From positions 4,526,001 through 4,590,000 of the forward strand of contig NZ_JASGJZ010000001.1 of the NCBI RefSeq assembly GCF_047601025.1: a stretch of DNA of 64,000 nucleotides. Direction: 5' to 3'. The notes under the pieces are model-generated. The model worked only from the letters and a program-made list of their open reading frames with translations, made no database searches and was not told the origin of the DNA. The translations under genes were made by a program, and so were the position numbers. This stretch comes from Pseudorhodoferax sp047601025. GTDB lineage: Bacteria; Pseudomonadota; Gammaproteobacteria; Burkholderiales; Burkholderiaceae_C. This document shows, one piece after another, positions 55,415 through 62,799 of the stretch (positions within the stretch are counted from its first letter, which is position 1; each line of letters begins with the position of its first letter).

Positions 55415-56292
55415 ACCGCCAGGACTTCCGTTTCTCCCACCGGCTGCGCGTGCGCTGGGCCGAGGTGGACATGCAGAAGATCGTGTTCAACAGCCACTAC
55501 CTGATGTACTTCGACACCGCCGTGGCCGACTACTGGCGCACGCTGGCGCTGCCCTACGAGGAGGGCTTCGCGGCGCTGGGCGGCGAGTTGTACGTGAAGA
55601 AGGCCACGCTGCAATACCAGGCCTCCGCGCGCAGCGACGACCAGCTCGACGTGGCGCTGAAGTGCGAGCACATCGGCCGCAGTTCCATGCGCTTCGCCGG
55701 CGCGGTGTTCCGCGGCGGCCGGCTGCTGGTCAGCGGCGAACTGCTGTACGTGTTCGCCGACCCGGCCTCGCAGACCTCCCGCCCGGTGCCCGATGCGCTG
55801 CGCGCGCTGGTGCAGGACTACGAGGCCGGCCGGCCCGTCGCCGAGCTGCGCCTGGGCGCCTGGGCCGCGCTGGAGCCGCTGGCGCGCCAGGTGCGCACCG
55901 AGGTCTTCATCGCAGAGCAGGGCATCGCGCATGCGGACGAATGGGACGAGGCCGACGCCACGGCCGTGCATGCGGTGCTGGTCAACCGGCTCGGCCAGCC
56001 GCTGGCCACCGGCCGGCTGCTGCAGCAGGCGCCGGGCGTCGGCCGGATCGGCCGCATGGCGGTGCGTCCCATGCTGCGCGGCGCGGGCTTCGGCGCCGAC
56101 ATCCTGCAGGCCCTGGTACAGGCCGCGGCCGCGCGCGGCGACCGCGAGCTGCGGCTGAACGCCCAGTGCAGCGCCGAGGGCTTCTACCGCCGGCGCGGCT
56201 TCGCCCCCTGCGGCGAGCCGTTCGACGAAGTCGGCATCCCGCACGTGGAGATGGTGCGGGCGCTGGATCAGATGTCGGCCAGCAGCGGGTAG
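55411..56292 (+). CDS. Fusion: 4HBT acyl-CoA thioesterase (YbgC-like) plus GNAT acetyltransferase
   Basis: A protein of 293 residues with two domains. Residues 1-135: hot-dog thioesterase, LRVRWAEVDMQKIVFNSHYLMYFDTAVADYW (active Asp in VDMQKIVFN), YVKKATLQYQASARSDDQLDV. Residues ~145-285: GNAT domain, LARQVRTEVFIAEQGIAHADEWDEADATAVHAV, GRIGRMAVRPMLRGAGFGADILQALV (acetyl-CoA pyrophosphate loop R-x-x-G-x-G), then GFYRRRGFAPCGEPFDEVGIPHVEM. A fused protein could act on one CoA ester and transfer its acyl group. Coupled to the esterase by ATGA; its 3' end overlaps ygfZ (convergent) by 25 bp. Confidence 0.88.
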   Translation: MNRQDFRFSHRLRVRWAEVDMQKIVFNSHYLMYFDTAVADYWRTLALPYEEGFAALGGELYVKKATLQYQASARSDDQLDVALKCEHIGRSSMRFAGAVFRGGRLLVSGELLYVFADPASQTSRPVPDALRALVQDYEAGRPVAELRLGAWAALEPLARQVRTEVFIAEQGIAHADEWDEADATAVHAVLVNRLGQPLATGRLLQQAPGVGRIGRMAVRPMLRGAGFGADILQALVQAAAARGDRELRLNAQCSAEGFYRRRGFAPCGEPFDEVGIPHVEMVRALDQMSASSG

Positions 56293-57191
56293 GGCAGGGG
56301 TTCGAGCGCCAGCGTGGGGCCGCCCACGCTGCCGGCGTGCAGGTCCCCGGCCTCGGCCGCGGCGGTCTGCATCGACACCACGGCGTCCCAGCCGCCGGCC
56401 GGATGCGCGGCCGCCTGCACCACGATGCCGCAGGGCTGCTCGGCATCCGCGGCCTGGAACACCTCCTGGCCGGCCGCCAGTTCGGCATCGGCGTGCACCA
56501 GGTAGGCCCGGCGCTTGAGCGTGCCGCGGAACTGGCTGCGCGCCACCACCTCCTGGCCCGGGTAGCAGCCCTTCTTGAAGTTCACGCCGCCGACCGACTC
56601 GTAGTTCAGCATCTGCGGCACCAGCGCCTCGAACAGCGGCTGCGTGACCAGCACCACGCCGCTGCGCACCTCGGTCCATTGCCACAGCGCCAGCGGCAGC
56701 GCCGGGCCGCCGGGTGCCGGGCTGCCGGCCGGCAGCACCAGCAGCAGGCGCGGCTGCCCGTCGGCCGGCGGCAGCACCACGCCGGCGCCGCCGCCAGGGG
56801 CCTCGAAGCGGTGCCAGGGCGCCTGCGCGCCGCCCGGGCACAGGCCCGCGGCGCTGCCGCCCACGGCGCCGAACAGCTGAAATTCGGCGGAGGCGTCGCG
56901 CAGCTTCGCCTTGGCGCGCAGCACGAACATGGACAGGCGCTTGAGCGTGGCCGCCAGCAGGTCGCGCGCGCAGACCAGCAGCAGCTGGTCGTCGGCCCAG
57001 CGCAGGCCGACGAAGCTGGCCTGCATGCGGCCCTTGGCCGAGCAGAAGGCCGCCAGCCGCGCCTGGTCCGGCGCCATCAGCGCGAAGTCCTGGGTCAGCT
57101 GGCCGTGCACGAACTTGGCCGCTTCCTCGCCCTGGACGGCGATCACGCCCAGGTGCGTCAGCGGCGCGATGCCGTCGAGAGAGGTGTTCAT
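56268..57191 (-). CDS. ygfZ: Folate-binding protein YgfZ (iron-sulfur cluster repair)
   Basis: Tetrahydrofolate-dependent protein that maintains Fe-S enzymes, related to GcvT. It has 307 residues. The signature is KGCYPGQEVVARSQF at ~213-227. Start ATG 57191 (MNTSLDG); an upstream in-frame ATG at 57206 would overlap mltG's start and add MIIQR. Divergent from mltG with at most 13 bp between start codons, and convergent with the thioesterase-GNAT gene. Confidence 0.93.
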   Translation of the reverse strand: MNTSLDGIAPLTHLGVIAVQGEEAAKFVHGQLTQDFALMAPDQARLAAFCSAKGRMQASFVGLRWADDQLLLVCARDLLAATLKRLSMFVLRAKAKLRDASAEFQLFGAVGGSAAGLCPGGAQAPWHRFEAPGGGAGVVLPPADGQPRLLLVLPAGSPAPGGPALPLALWQWTEVRSGVVLVTQPLFEALVPQMLNYESVGGVNFKKGCYPGQEVVARSQFRGTLKRRAYLVHADAELAAGQEVFQAADAEQPCGIVVQAAAHPAGGWDAVVSMQTAAAEAGDLHAGSVGGPTLALEPLPYPLLADI

Positions 57192-57204
57192 GCGCTGAAT
57201 TATC

Positions 57205-58230
57205 ATGGTCCGTTTTCTTCTGCGGGCTTGTGAGGCTGTTGTGCGTCGGGTGCTGATGGGGTTGGTCGTGCTGGCGTGCGCCGCTGCCGCCGCGGGCTGG
57301 TGGTGGCTGGACCAGCCGCTGCGCCTGGCGCCGGCCGCGCCGGGCCAGCCGGTGGAAGTGACCATCGCGCCGGGCACCAGCGCGCGCAGCGCGGCCGCCG
57401 CGATCGCCAAGGCTGGCGTGCAGGCGCCGGACTGGGCGCTGTTCGGCTGGTTCCGCCTGTCGGGCCAGTCGCGCCAGATCAAGGCCGGCAGCTACGAATT
57501 CGCCGAGGGCACGACGCCGCGCACGCTGCTCGGCAAGCTGGTGCGCGGCGAGCAGGCGCTGCGCATGGTCACGCTGGTGGAAGGCTGGACCTTCCGCCAG
57601 GTGCGCCAGGCGCTGGCCAGGGCCGAGCGCCTGCAGCCCGACAGCCGGGCGCTGGACGACGCCGCGCTGATGGCCGCGCTGGGCCGGCCGGGCGTGGCGC
57701 CCGAGGGCCGCTTCTTCCCCGACACCTACGCCTACCCCAAGGGTGCCAGCGACCTGGCCGTGCTGCGCCAGGCCCTGCAGGCGATGGACCGGCAGCTGGA
57801 CGCCGCGTGGTCGCAGCGCGCGGACGACCAGGTGCTCAAGACGCCCGAGCAGGCGCTGATCCTGGCCAGCATCGTCGAGAAGGAAACCGGCCGCGCCGAG
57901 GACCGCGAGCAGATCTCCGCCGTGTTCCACAACCGGCTGCGCATCGGCATGCCGCTGCAGACCGACCCGACCGTGATCTACGGCCTGGGCGAGCGCTTCG
58001 ACGGCAACCTGCGCCGCCGCGACCTGCGGGCCGACACGCCGTTCAACACCTACACCCGCACCGGCCTGCCGCCCACGCCGATCGCGATGCCGGGCGCGTC
58101 GTCGCTGCTGGCGGCCGTGCGGCCGTCGAACTCCAAGGCCCTGTACTTCGTGGCGCGCGGCGACGGCAGCAGCCATTTCAGCCACACGCTGGACGAGCAC
58201 AACCGGGCGGTCGACCGCTACCAGCGATGA
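57205..58230 (+). CDS. mltG: Endolytic transglycosylase MltG
   Basis: Inner-membrane enzyme that cleaves nascent glycan strands in the periplasm. It has 341 residues: one N-terminal helix (VLMGLVVLACAAAAAGWWWL), LysM-like part, and the YceG domain with the catalytic Glu in LASIVEKETG and LQTDPTVIYGLG, then TYTRTGLPPTPIAMPG. The ATG at 57205 is used; 57253 (MGLVVL) is a shorter alternative. It overlaps tmk by 4 bp (ATGA) and heads the mltG-tmk-holB-pilZ series. Confidence 0.95.
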   Translation: MVRFLLRACEAVVRRVLMGLVVLACAAAAAGWWWLDQPLRLAPAAPGQPVEVTIAPGTSARSAAAAIAKAGVQAPDWALFGWFRLSGQSRQIKAGSYEFAEGTTPRTLLGKLVRGEQALRMVTLVEGWTFRQVRQALARAERLQPDSRALDDAALMAALGRPGVAPEGRFFPDTYAYPKGASDLAVLRQALQAMDRQLDAAWSQRADDQVLKTPEQALILASIVEKETGRAEDREQISAVFHNRLRIGMPLQTDPTVIYGLGERFDGNLRRRDLRADTPFNTYTRTGLPPTPIAMPGASSLLAAVRPSNSKALYFVARGDGSSHFSHTLDEHNRAVDRYQR

Positions 58231-58901
58231 CGCGCGGACTTTTCATCAGCTTCGAAGGCATCGACGGCGCCGGCAAGTCCAGCCACGTCGAGGCGCTGGC
58301 GGCGGCCTTCCGCGCCCAGGGCCGCGCCGTCACGCAGACGCGCGAGCCGGGCGGCACGCCCATGGCCGAGCAGCTGCGCGCCCTGGTGCTGCACGAGGAC
58401 ATGGACGCGCTGACCGAGGCGCTGCTGGTGTTCGCCGGCCGGCGCGACCACCTGCGGCGCGTGATCGAGCCGGCGCTGGCGCGCGGCGAGGTGGTGCTGT
58501 GCGACCGCTTCACCGACGCGACCTTCGCCTACCAGGGGGCGGGCCGCGGCTTCGATCCCGCCGTGCTGGCCCTGCTGGAGCGCTGGGTGCAGGCCAGCGA
58601 CGCGCTGCCGGCCGGCCAGCTGCGCCAGCCGGACATGACGCTGTGGTTCGAGATCGCGCCCGCCATCGCCGCCGCCCGGCTGGCCGGCGTGCGCGCGCCG
58701 GACCGCTTCGAGGCCGAGCCGGGCGAGTTCTTCGCCCGCGTGCACGCGGGCTATGCGCAGCGCGCCGCCGCCGATCCGCAGCGCTTCGTGCGCCTCGCCG
58801 CCGAGGCGCCGCGCCAGGCCGTCTGGCAACAGATCACGGCCGCGCTGGCCCGGCGCGGCTGGCTGGCCGGCGCGGACGCCGCGCAGGACGGGCCGGCGTG
58901 A
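58227..58901 (+). CDS. tmk: Thymidylate kinase
   Basis: Phosphorylates dTMP to dTDP. It has 224 residues. P-loop FEGIDGAGKSSHVEAL at ~9-24, TREPGGTPMAEQLR, DRF motif CDRFTDATFAYQGAGRG. The ATG at 58227 overlaps the mltG stop and its stop overlaps the holB GTG, so translation is coupled on both sides. This is the usual neighbour arrangement with holB. Confidence 0.97.
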   Translation: MTRGLFISFEGIDGAGKSSHVEALAAAFRAQGRAVTQTREPGGTPMAEQLRALVLHEDMDALTEALLVFAGRRDHLRRVIEPALARGEVVLCDRFTDATFAYQGAGRGFDPAVLALLERWVQASDALPAGQLRQPDMTLWFEIAPAIAAARLAGVRAPDRFEAEPGEFFARVHAGYAQRAAADPQRFVRLAAEAPRQAVWQQITAALARRGWLAGADAAQDGPA

Positions 58902-59905
58902 GCGAAGCGGCCCTGGCCCCCTGGCTGCAGCGCCAACTGCAACCGCTGCTGGCCCAGCGCGGCCATGCCTGGCTGCTGCACGGCCCGTCGGGCCTGGGCC
59001 AGTACGAACTGGCGCTGGCCCTGGTGCGCGCCTGGCTGTGCGAGCGGCCGGACGGCGGGCAGGGCGCCTGCGGCCAGTGCCCGAGCTGCCACGCGGTCGA
59101 GGTGCGCGCGCACGCCGACCTGTGCGTGCTGATGCCCGAGGCGCAGATGCAGCTGCTGGGCTGGCCGCTGGACGAGAAGGCGCAGGCCGAACTCGACGAG
59201 AAGAAGCGCAAGCCCGGCCGCGAGATCCGCGTCGAGGCCATGCGCGACGCCGTGGAGTTCGTGCAGCGCACCAGCGCCCGCGGCCGCGGCAAGGCGGTGC
59301 TGGTGTTCCCGGCCGAGCGCATGAACGCGATCAGCGCCAACGCGCTGCTCAAGACGCTGGAGGAGCCGCCCGGCGACGTGCGCTTCGTGCTGGCGACCGG
59401 CGCCGCGCACCTGCTGCTGCCCACCATCCGCAGCCGCTGCATGGGCCACGCGCTGGCCTGGCCGTCCGCGGACGAGGCCGCCCGATGGCTCGGCGGACAG
59501 CCCGGCGTGGACGCGGCCGACGTGCCCGCGCTGCTGGCCGCGGCCGGCGGCCGGCCCGACGAAGCCTGGCGCATGGCCGAGGCCGGCCGCAGCGCGCGGG
59601 CCTGGGCCGCGCTTCCGGCGGCGATGGCGCGCGGCGACCTGGGCGCGGTGTCCGGCTGGCTGCCGGCCGAACTGGTCGACGCCTTGCAGAAGCTCTGCCA
59701 CGACCTGCTGTGCGTAGGCGAGGGCGCCGCGCCGCGCTTCTTCGCGGCCGCCGGCCTGCCGCCGCCGCCGCGGCGCGAGGCGCTGCTGCGCTGGTCGCGC
59801 GCGCTGCAGGACAGCGCCCGGATCGCCGAGCACCCGCTGAATGCCGGGCTGATGCTGGAGGCGCTTGTGGCGCAGGCGCGATCGAACCTAAACTTTCGCG
59901 CATGA
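58898..59905 (+). CDS. holB: DNA polymerase III subunit delta prime
   Basis: Clamp-loader subunit of 335 residues. The N-terminal AAA+ part has a degenerate P-loop GPSGLGQYE (Lys lost, as in other delta-prime proteins), a zinc module CGQCPSCH and the sensor/ssRNA-like NALLKTLEEPPGDVRFVLATGAAHLLLPTIRSRC. The C-terminal collar domain is helical. GTG 58898 overlaps the tmk stop (GTGA). No ATPase activity is expected from this subunit. Confidence 0.95.
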   Translation: MSEAALAPWLQRQLQPLLAQRGHAWLLHGPSGLGQYELALALVRAWLCERPDGGQGACGQCPSCHAVEVRAHADLCVLMPEAQMQLLGWPLDEKAQAELDEKKRKPGREIRVEAMRDAVEFVQRTSARGRGKAVLVFPAERMNAISANALLKTLEEPPGDVRFVLATGAAHLLLPTIRSRCMGHALAWPSADEAARWLGGQPGVDAADVPALLAAAGGRPDEAWRMAEAGRSARAWAALPAAMARGDLGAVSGWLPAELVDALQKLCHDLLCVGEGAAPRFFAAAGLPPPPRREALLRWSRALQDSARIAEHPLNAGLMLEALVAQARSNLNFRA

Positions 59906-60261
59906 GCACCAACGCACCGGCGCCGCGCCCCAGCGTGATCCAGCTGGCCATCAAGGAGAAGGCCGCGCTGTACGCCGCCTACATCCCGCTGTTCGCCGAG
60001 GGCGGGATGTTCATCCCGACCTCGCGCGAGTACCGCCTCGGCGACGACGTGTACGTGCTGCTGTCGCTGCCCGAGGACCCGCAGCGCCACCCCATCGCCG
60101 GCCGCGTGGCCTGGGTCACGCCGCCGCGCGCGGCCGGCAACCGCACCCAGGGCGTCGGCATCCAGTTCCCCGGGGACGAGAAGTCGCGCCAGCTCAAGGC
60201 CAGGATCGAGGACCTGCTGAGCGGCCACCTGCTGTCCGACCGCCCGACGCAAACCATCTGA
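59902..60261 (+). CDS. pilZ: PilZ domain protein, type IV pilus type
   Basis: A protein of 119 residues: IQLAIKEKAALYAAYIPLFAEGGMFIPTSREYRLGDDVYVLLSLPEDPQRHPIAGRVAWVTPP, NRTQGVGIQF. It lacks the RxxxR and DxSxxG motifs that bind c-di-GMP, as is known for the PilZ of type IV pilus assembly. It overlaps holB by 4 bp, the conserved order in betaproteobacteria and pseudomonads. Required for pilus function by analogy. Confidence 0.93.
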   Translation: MSTNAPAPRPSVIQLAIKEKAALYAAYIPLFAEGGMFIPTSREYRLGDDVYVLLSLPEDPQRHPIAGRVAWVTPPRAAGNRTQGVGIQFPGDEKSRQLKARIEDLLSGHLLSDRPTQTI

Positions 60262-60319
60262 GCACCGCATCCCACCGGCGCGATCCCGGCCAGCGGCCTG
60301 GACCCGCGCCGTTTCCTGC

Positions 60320-61117
60320 ATGTACACCGACTCCCACTGCCACCTCAGCGATCCGCAACTGCTGGAACGCCTGCCCGAACTGCTGGCCGCGATGCAGGCC
60401 GCGCAGGTCGACCGCGCCATGTGCATCTGCACCACGCTGGAGGAATTCGACACCGTGCTGGGCCTCGCGCTGCGCCATCCGCAGCTGTGGGCCACGGTGG
60501 GCGTGCATCCCGACCAGGAAGACGTGGCCGAGCCGACGCTGGACGACCTGCTCGCGCGCGGCGCGCTGCCGCGCGTGCTGGCCATCGGCGAGACCGGGCT
60601 GGACTACTACCGCCTGAACGGGCGCAGCGTGGCCGACATGGCATGGCAGCGCGAGCGCCTGCGCACCCACGTGCGCGCCGCGCGCCGGCTCGGCAAGCCG
60701 CTCGTGATCCACACGCGCAGCGCCTCGGACGACACGCTGGCGATCCTGCGCGAGGAGGGCGAGGACGGCTCGCCCGGCGCCGCCGGCGGCGTGTTCCACT
60801 GCTTCACCGAGACCGCCGACGTCGCGCGCGCGGCGCTGGACCTGGGCTTCTACATCTCGTTCTCCGGCATCCTGACCTTCAAGAACGCGCAGCCGCTGCG
60901 CGACGTGGCCGCCTTCGTGCCGCTGGACCGCCTGCTGATCGAGACCGACAGCCCCTACCTCGCGCCCGTCCCGCACCGCGGCAAGACCAACCAGCCGGCC
61001 TGGGTGCCGCATGTCGCGGCCCAGGTGGCGGCGCTGCGCGGGCTGCCGGTGGAACAGGTGGCTGCCGCCACCAGCGCCAACTTCGACCGGCTGTTCCGGC
61101 CCGGGACGACACCATGA
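60320..61117 (+). CDS. tatD: TatD-family metal-dependent DNase
   Basis: A metallohydrolase of 265 residues. The motifs DSHCHLSD (metal His), GETGLDYYR, VIHTRSA, GVFHCFTET and IETDSPYLAP are in order. Family members are 3'-5' exonucleases or tRNA/DNA processing enzymes. 58 bp after pilZ, with no terminator between. Its stop overlaps the ankyrin gene by 4 bp. Confidence 0.94.
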   Translation: MYTDSHCHLSDPQLLERLPELLAAMQAAQVDRAMCICTTLEEFDTVLGLALRHPQLWATVGVHPDQEDVAEPTLDDLLARGALPRVLAIGETGLDYYRLNGRSVADMAWQRERLRTHVRAARRLGKPLVIHTRSASDDTLAILREEGEDGSPGAAGGVFHCFTETADVARAALDLGFYISFSGILTFKNAQPLRDVAAFVPLDRLLIETDSPYLAPVPHRGKTNQPAWVPHVAAQVAALRGLPVEQVAAATSANFDRLFRPGTTP

Positions 61118-61779
61118 CCTTCTTCGCCATCTCGCGCCGCCTGTGGCCGGCCCTGGCCCTGTGGGCCGCCGCGCTGGCCCACGCCGGCTCCTACGAGGAC
61201 TTCTTCGGCGCCGTCGCGCAGGACGACGCGCCCGCCGTGGCCAGCCTGCTGCGCCGCGGCTTCGATCCCAACACGCGCGACCCGAACGGCCAGCACGGCC
61301 TGTACCTGGCCATGCGCAACCCCTCGCCCAAGGTCGCGCAGGTGCTGGTCGACTTCAAGGGCACCGAGGTCGAATCGCTGAACAAGGAAGGCGAAAGCCC
61401 GCTGATGATCGCCGCGCTGAAGGGCAACCTGGACTGGTGCCGCACGCTGATCGCGCACGGCGCCGCGGTGAACAAGACCGGCTGGACGCCCCTGCACTAC
61501 GCCGCGACCAACGGCCACCTCGACGTGATCCGCCTGCTGCTCGAGGAGCACGCCTTCATCGACGCCGAGTCGCCCAACCGCACCACGCCGCTGATGATGG
61601 CGGCGCGCTACGGCAGCGCCGACGCCGTGCGGCTGCTGCTGCAGGAAGGCGCCGAGCCGCTGCAGAAGAACGAGCTGGGCATGACGGCGATCGACTTCGC
61701 CAATTCCGTGCGCCGCGCCGACGTCGCCGACCTGATCGCCCAGGCCGCGCGCCAGCGCCAGCCGCGCGGTAAATGGTGA
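61114..61779 (+). CDS. Exported ankyrin-repeat protein
   Basis: A protein of 221 residues. Signal peptide (LWPALALWAAALAHAGS, cleavage ~25), then about five ankyrin repeats; the clearest are NKEGESPLMIAALKGNLDWCRTLI, KTGWTPLHYAATNGHLDVIRLLLEEHA, RTTPLMMAARYGSADAVRLLLQEGA and LGMTAIDFANSVRRADVADLI. A periplasmic protein-interaction module. It is translationally coupled to tatD (ATGA), a pairing common in Burkholderiales. Function not known. Confidence 0.9.
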   Translation: MTFFAISRRLWPALALWAAALAHAGSYEDFFGAVAQDDAPAVASLLRRGFDPNTRDPNGQHGLYLAMRNPSPKVAQVLVDFKGTEVESLNKEGESPLMIAALKGNLDWCRTLIAHGAAVNKTGWTPLHYAATNGHLDVIRLLLEEHAFIDAESPNRTTPLMMAARYGSADAVRLLLQEGAEPLQKNELGMTAIDFANSVRRADVADLIAQAARQRQPRGKW

Positions 61780-61899
61780 AATCCACCCATGGCTTCCCGG
61801 TTCGGCGGCCAGGCCGTACCGTCCATCGGCTTGCGGGGGTTTTTCCGCGTGCTTTCTGAAACGAGGGAACTATAGTTCGCGGCCCGTTTGCCCGTCTTC

Positions 61900-62109
61900 A
61901 TGCCCGATTTCGCCCAACACCACCTCGTCGCGATGTATGTGCTGATCGCCTGCTTGGTGCTGCCCGTGCTCGTGCTGCTGGTGTACCGCACCATCGTGCG
62001 GCGCCGGCAGCGGCTGGCGCGCGAGGCCATGCAGCGCGGCAACGTGCTCTACCGCAGCTGGCTGGAGCGCAGCAAGACGGCGCAGGAGCCGCCGCCCTCC
62101 GGCAGCTGA
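61900..62109 (+). CDS. Small single-helix membrane protein, hypothetical
   Basis: A protein of 69 residues: MPDFAQHHLVAMYVLIACLVLPVLVLLVYRTIVRRRQRLARE, then a basic/polar tail ending PPPSGS. One membrane helix (~10-32) with a positively charged cytoplasmic side. A TTG at 61888 would add four residues. Unrecognised. A TATAGT-like -10 lies near 61871 in the preceding ~120-bp gap. Confidence 0.6.
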   Translation: MPDFAQHHLVAMYVLIACLVLPVLVLLVYRTIVRRRQRLAREAMQRGNVLYRSWLERSKTAQEPPPSGS

Positions 62110-62131
62110 ACGCGCTGCCCGCGCGGCTATC

Positions 62132-62665
62132 ATGGCCGCGCACCGCGTCCCGCCTTCCGCCCCCTTGCAGCGCTTCACCATTTCCCTCGACGACGAGCTG
62201 GCCCGGCAGTTCGACGCGCTGATCGCGGCCCAGGGCTACGAGAACCGTTCCGAAGCCGTGCGTGACCTGATCCGGGCCCAGCTGGGCGACGCGACGCTCG
62301 CCTCGGCGGCGCAGCCGGGCCATGCCGCGCGCGGGGTGCAGGCCGCGCCCTGGTGCGTGGGCAGCGTGGCCTACGTCTACGACCACCACGACCAGACGCT
62401 GGCCGGCCGCCTGCTGGACCTGCAGCACGCGCACCATGATCTGGTCGTCACCAGCCTGCACACCCACCTGGACCACGACCACTGCCTGGAAACCGTGGTG
62501 CTGCGCGGCCCCACGCCCGCGGTGCAGGCCTTCGCCCAGCGGCTGGTGGCGCTGCGCGGCGTGCGGCACGGCAACATCCACATCGTGCCGCTGGCCCTGG
62601 ACGAACACGCGCACCGGCATGCCGCCGGCGACCACCAGCACCGGCACCTGCGCCCGCTGAGCTGA
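62132..62665 (+). CDS. nikR: Nickel-responsive transcriptional regulator NikR
   Basis: Ribbon-helix-helix repressor of 177 residues. The N-terminal DNA-binding part RFTISLDDELARQFDALI...SEAVRDLIRAQL (13-51) is preceded by a 12-residue extension. The metal-binding ACT domain holds the four nickel ligands equivalent to E. coli His76, His87, His89 and Cys95: His99, His110, His112 (LHTHLDHDHC) and Cys118, plus YVYDHHD and RGVRHGN. The C-terminus is His-rich (EHAHRHAAGDHQHRH). A matching operator lies just downstream, before a TonB receptor gene. Confidence 0.95.
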   Translation: MAAHRVPPSAPLQRFTISLDDELARQFDALIAAQGYENRSEAVRDLIRAQLGDATLASAAQPGHAARGVQAAPWCVGSVAYVYDHHDQTLAGRLLDLQHAHHDLVVTSLHTHLDHDHCLETVVLRGPTPAVQAFAQRLVALRGVRHGNIHIVPLALDEHAHRHAAGDHQHRHLRPLS

Positions 62666-62716
62666 ACGGGGGTCCCACTACCGGATCGCCCGTGCCCCTG
62701 CGCCGGGGCGGCGGCC

Positions 62717-62738
62717 GCATACGCCATTCGCCGTATGC
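62717..62738. promoter_or_regulatory. Palindrome GCATACG-N8-CGTATGC
   Basis: Perfect 7-bp inverted repeat upstream of the receptor gene. It has the same CATAC/GTATG core as the site at 62759-62795 but in the opposite order (CATAC first). It may be a second, half-site-reversed NikR contact, an alternative regulator site or a hairpin. Between nikR and the receptor. Confidence 0.4.
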
Positions 62739-62758
62739 CGGGCGCGGCCGGTCCGGGC

Positions 62759-62795
62759 GGTTCGTATGAATAATTTCATTTTCTTCATACGAACC
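62759..62795. promoter_or_regulatory. NikR-type operator
   Basis: Perfect 12-bp inverted repeat GGTTCGTATGAA ... TTCATACGAACC with a 13-nt A/T-rich centre (62771-62783). The inner halves GTATGA and TCATAC are those of the E. coli NikR operator (GTATGA-N16-TCATAC), here spaced by 15 instead of 16. It ends 4 bp before the receptor ATG at 62800, so bound NikR would block transcription or its start. Adjacent nikR makes the assignment strong. Confidence 0.8.
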
Positions 62796-62799
62796 CGTC

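Noticed and set aside
58898..59905. Loss of P-loop lysine in HolB as an anomaly
   Set aside because: Delta-prime subunits normally have a degenerate ATP site, so this is expected.
62666..62716. GCCCC-TGCGCC-GGGGC inverted repeat after nikR as a terminator
   Set aside because: Stem of 5 bp without a T run; too weak to call in this GC-rich background.
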